A DNA stretch of 64,000 nucleotides from Sipunculus nudus. Lineage: Eukaryota; Annelida; Sipuncula; Golfingiida; Sipunculidae. The DNA lies in assembly GCA_026874595.1 (NCBI GenBank), contig CM049318.1:52048750-52112749 (forward strand), written 5' to 3'. The notes below the pieces were generated by a model. The model was not told the DNA's origin and did no database searches. It was given only the letters and a program-made list of their open reading frames with translations. Shown piece after piece: positions 62,200 to 64,000 of this stretch (position 1 is its first letter; each line of letters opens with the position of its first letter). Both the position numbers and the translations under genes were made by a program.

Positions 62200-63430
62200 C
62201 AGAATGACCTAACAAGGATTTTTTTCTCCCCGACATATATTCAATTGTAAATTTTCACTTTTTGTCTTTGGCGACACCAGTTACATTAACGCAATCCGCT
62301 CCAGTAACAAGACCGCACAGGGAGAGAGGTAGCCGGCCTGTTATAGTAGTAGGCTGTATTTTGAGTCCCAACATTTATTGCGTATGGACTTAAGTTTGGG
62401 ACCTACATATGTAAAAAAATAGAGAGTTACCTGTAAGTATATTGTAATAATCCTGATTCTGTTTTACACCTGTTGTGATCATTTGGTCCAAGGAACAAAT
62501 TTACTGCAGTGATTTTTCTACATGTTGTGTGTAACAACCGAATACCGTTCACGACCAACAACCCAGCATTTACAGTGCTATACCGTCAAGACGTATAATA
62601 TTGACACGTGCAGGCACTAAGATGGTTAGTGTCGAACGCAACAGATAGACCGTGAAAACTCAGAATATGAACACAACGTTCAGTGGGAGTACCAACCATT
62701 AGTTATAATGATCAGGAAAAATTGCAATAATTTAGAAAATTTGGTATAATTTAAGTCTCCTCCTCATCTTCACCCAGTCATTATCTTAAATGCTATTTAT
62801 TTTCAGATAAAGTATATCTAATATTGGAAAATAAATACCTACATTAATAATCATATAATGGTTTCTCGGTGGTTAAACGGTGTTTCTGTTCGATAAGGTG
62901 TGCTACATATGTGCACATAATACTTTTTTTAAGGAAAACAGACTGTATTGTAACAGACATGTTCTAATTTCGGAGCTCTTACTCCTAACCGACATTCGCC
63001 AGGGAAAGCTTGATGCCGGTAAGCCCAGTTGCTCATATTACTGCTTAGATTTAGAACTAATATACTAGAATTCCCATTTAACCGAGAAGGTCAATTGTTA
63101 TGCATTCGATCGTTCGTAATTCCGTTCGTCACAACTGATGCCCCCCCTATTTATCCATTCCCCTTTCTCCCTCTCTCCCTCCCTCCATCCACTCACCCAT
63201 CCGCCGATCAATTTATTACTTCCTTCAGTTGTGGATGTCAAACGTCAACCCTGGTCACTTAGTTATTGCTAACCTATATGGCTATAGCTATAGCATTAAG
63301 CCTAGACTATTGATTATACGGATGCCAAGGCAAATATGTCAGCTGAAACCTTCTTGTTGTATTATAATATATAACAGGTAGTAAAACTGTTGTTTTAATA
63401 CAAGATTAATGGATGTGTCTGTTCTTTATA
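62200..63430. other. Upstream region of the MAM-TSP1 gene; no other gene seen
   Basis: Likely holds 5'UTR and promoter. I could not identify a TATA box or initiator with confidence. A (CCCT)-rich stretch at 63160-63200 is the only compositional feature. Confidence 0.35.
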
Positions 63431-63461
63431 ACCATATGAGAAGGAATATTTAACAAAATAT

Positions 63462-63504
<43 letters not shown>

Positions 63505-63535
63505 TATACCATATGAGAAGGAATATTTAACAAAA

Positions 63536-63580
<45 letters not shown>

Positions 63581-63585
63581 ATATA
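63431..63585. repeat. 78-bp duplication, each copy followed by (AT)n
   Basis: CCATATGAGAAGGAATATTT with its continuation TAACAAAATATT occurs at 63431 and again at 63509, each running into a (TA)n tract of about 40 bp. Confidence 0.85.
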
Positions 63586-64000
63586 TGCATAATGTATAAA
63601 AATATAATAATGACATTCGCTTTTCTAGAATTAACCAATTAAAAAATATTAAAAATATTCTCTTTAAGAACCCTCTTTTTGGAAAATATTCATTATTCTA
63701 TGATTCAAAAGAACAAAATTAACTCTTACAACAAAGATTTTACCTTTTGATTTAAACCACAGATTATAATACAAACAAAGTTTATGCCTATGTATTATCC
63801 TAGACACCCCTAAGCTCTGCCGTGCGCACTGTTTAATTGGTTCTAATTATCACTGTTTTATTATCTTGCTATACCAATCATGTAGCTCTGTTTTCTCCTC
63901 TCAGGTAAAAACCCCACTTCGCATATAGTCCTGTCTTTTATAGCTAAGAACTGAGCTTGAATGAGAGCGTTTGAGTGACACAAATGTAAAGTCAAAACTA

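Overview
The window is AT-rich, intron-rich metazoan nuclear DNA. Long (AT)n arrays, poly(G) tracts, many tandem repeats and several DNA-transposon and retroelement families point to a marine invertebrate. The repeat style and the exon-shuffled secreted gene suggest a lophotrochozoan such as a mollusc or brachiopod, but the sequence alone does not settle the phylum. No operons, CRISPR arrays or convincing functional tRNA or rRNA genes are present.

The host-gene content that I can support is one minus-strand locus running from about 62.1 kb down to 36.2 kb. Its exons, with matching splice phases, encode a signal peptide and short linker, one MAM domain (three exons), ten thrombospondin type-1 repeats in one 1,458-nt exon, a CUB domain and a chymotrypsin-fold domain. 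The protease domain has lost its catalytic machinery: the active-site His is Tyr, the Ser is Gly, the activation site is Tyr-Ile and the specificity pocket is altered. It is a serine protease homologue. The reading frame runs without a break through all 15 exons (about 1,170 residues). A second possible start and a polyadenylation-like signal just before the CUB exon leave open two adjacent genes: MAM-TSP1x10 and CUB-pseudoprotease (405 residues).

The rest is mostly mobile DNA and repeats. (1) 769-8953: a decayed PIF/Harbinger element with a minus-strand transposase and a plus-strand MADF-type ORF, inserted in a 28-bp minisatellite; a Penelope-like remnant sits inside it. (2) 12.77-13.28 kb: a second Penelope-like 3' end, encoding the tail of a GIY-YIG endonuclease; both Penelope-like remnants are followed by a hammerhead-ribozyme-like core. 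(3) 13.4-14.3 and 24.4-25.1 kb: two clusters of a dispersed motif resembling GGTCCCCCGATAGT. (4) 28.86-29.2 kb: a frameshifted hAT transposase fragment. (5) 32.16-34.4 kb: a third, weaker MADF-carrying element. (6) 48.9-49.4 kb: a decayed non-LTR reverse transcriptase. (7) 49555-54030: a well-preserved Harbinger element, 35 nt inside an intron of the MAM gene. (8) 54546-55823: a non-autonomous hAT element with a perfect 8-bp target duplication in the next intron.

The long intervals at 9.7-11.4, 15.1-17.6, 18.4-23.6, 25.7-28.8, 29.3-32.1 and 62.2-64 kb show no gene that I can defend.
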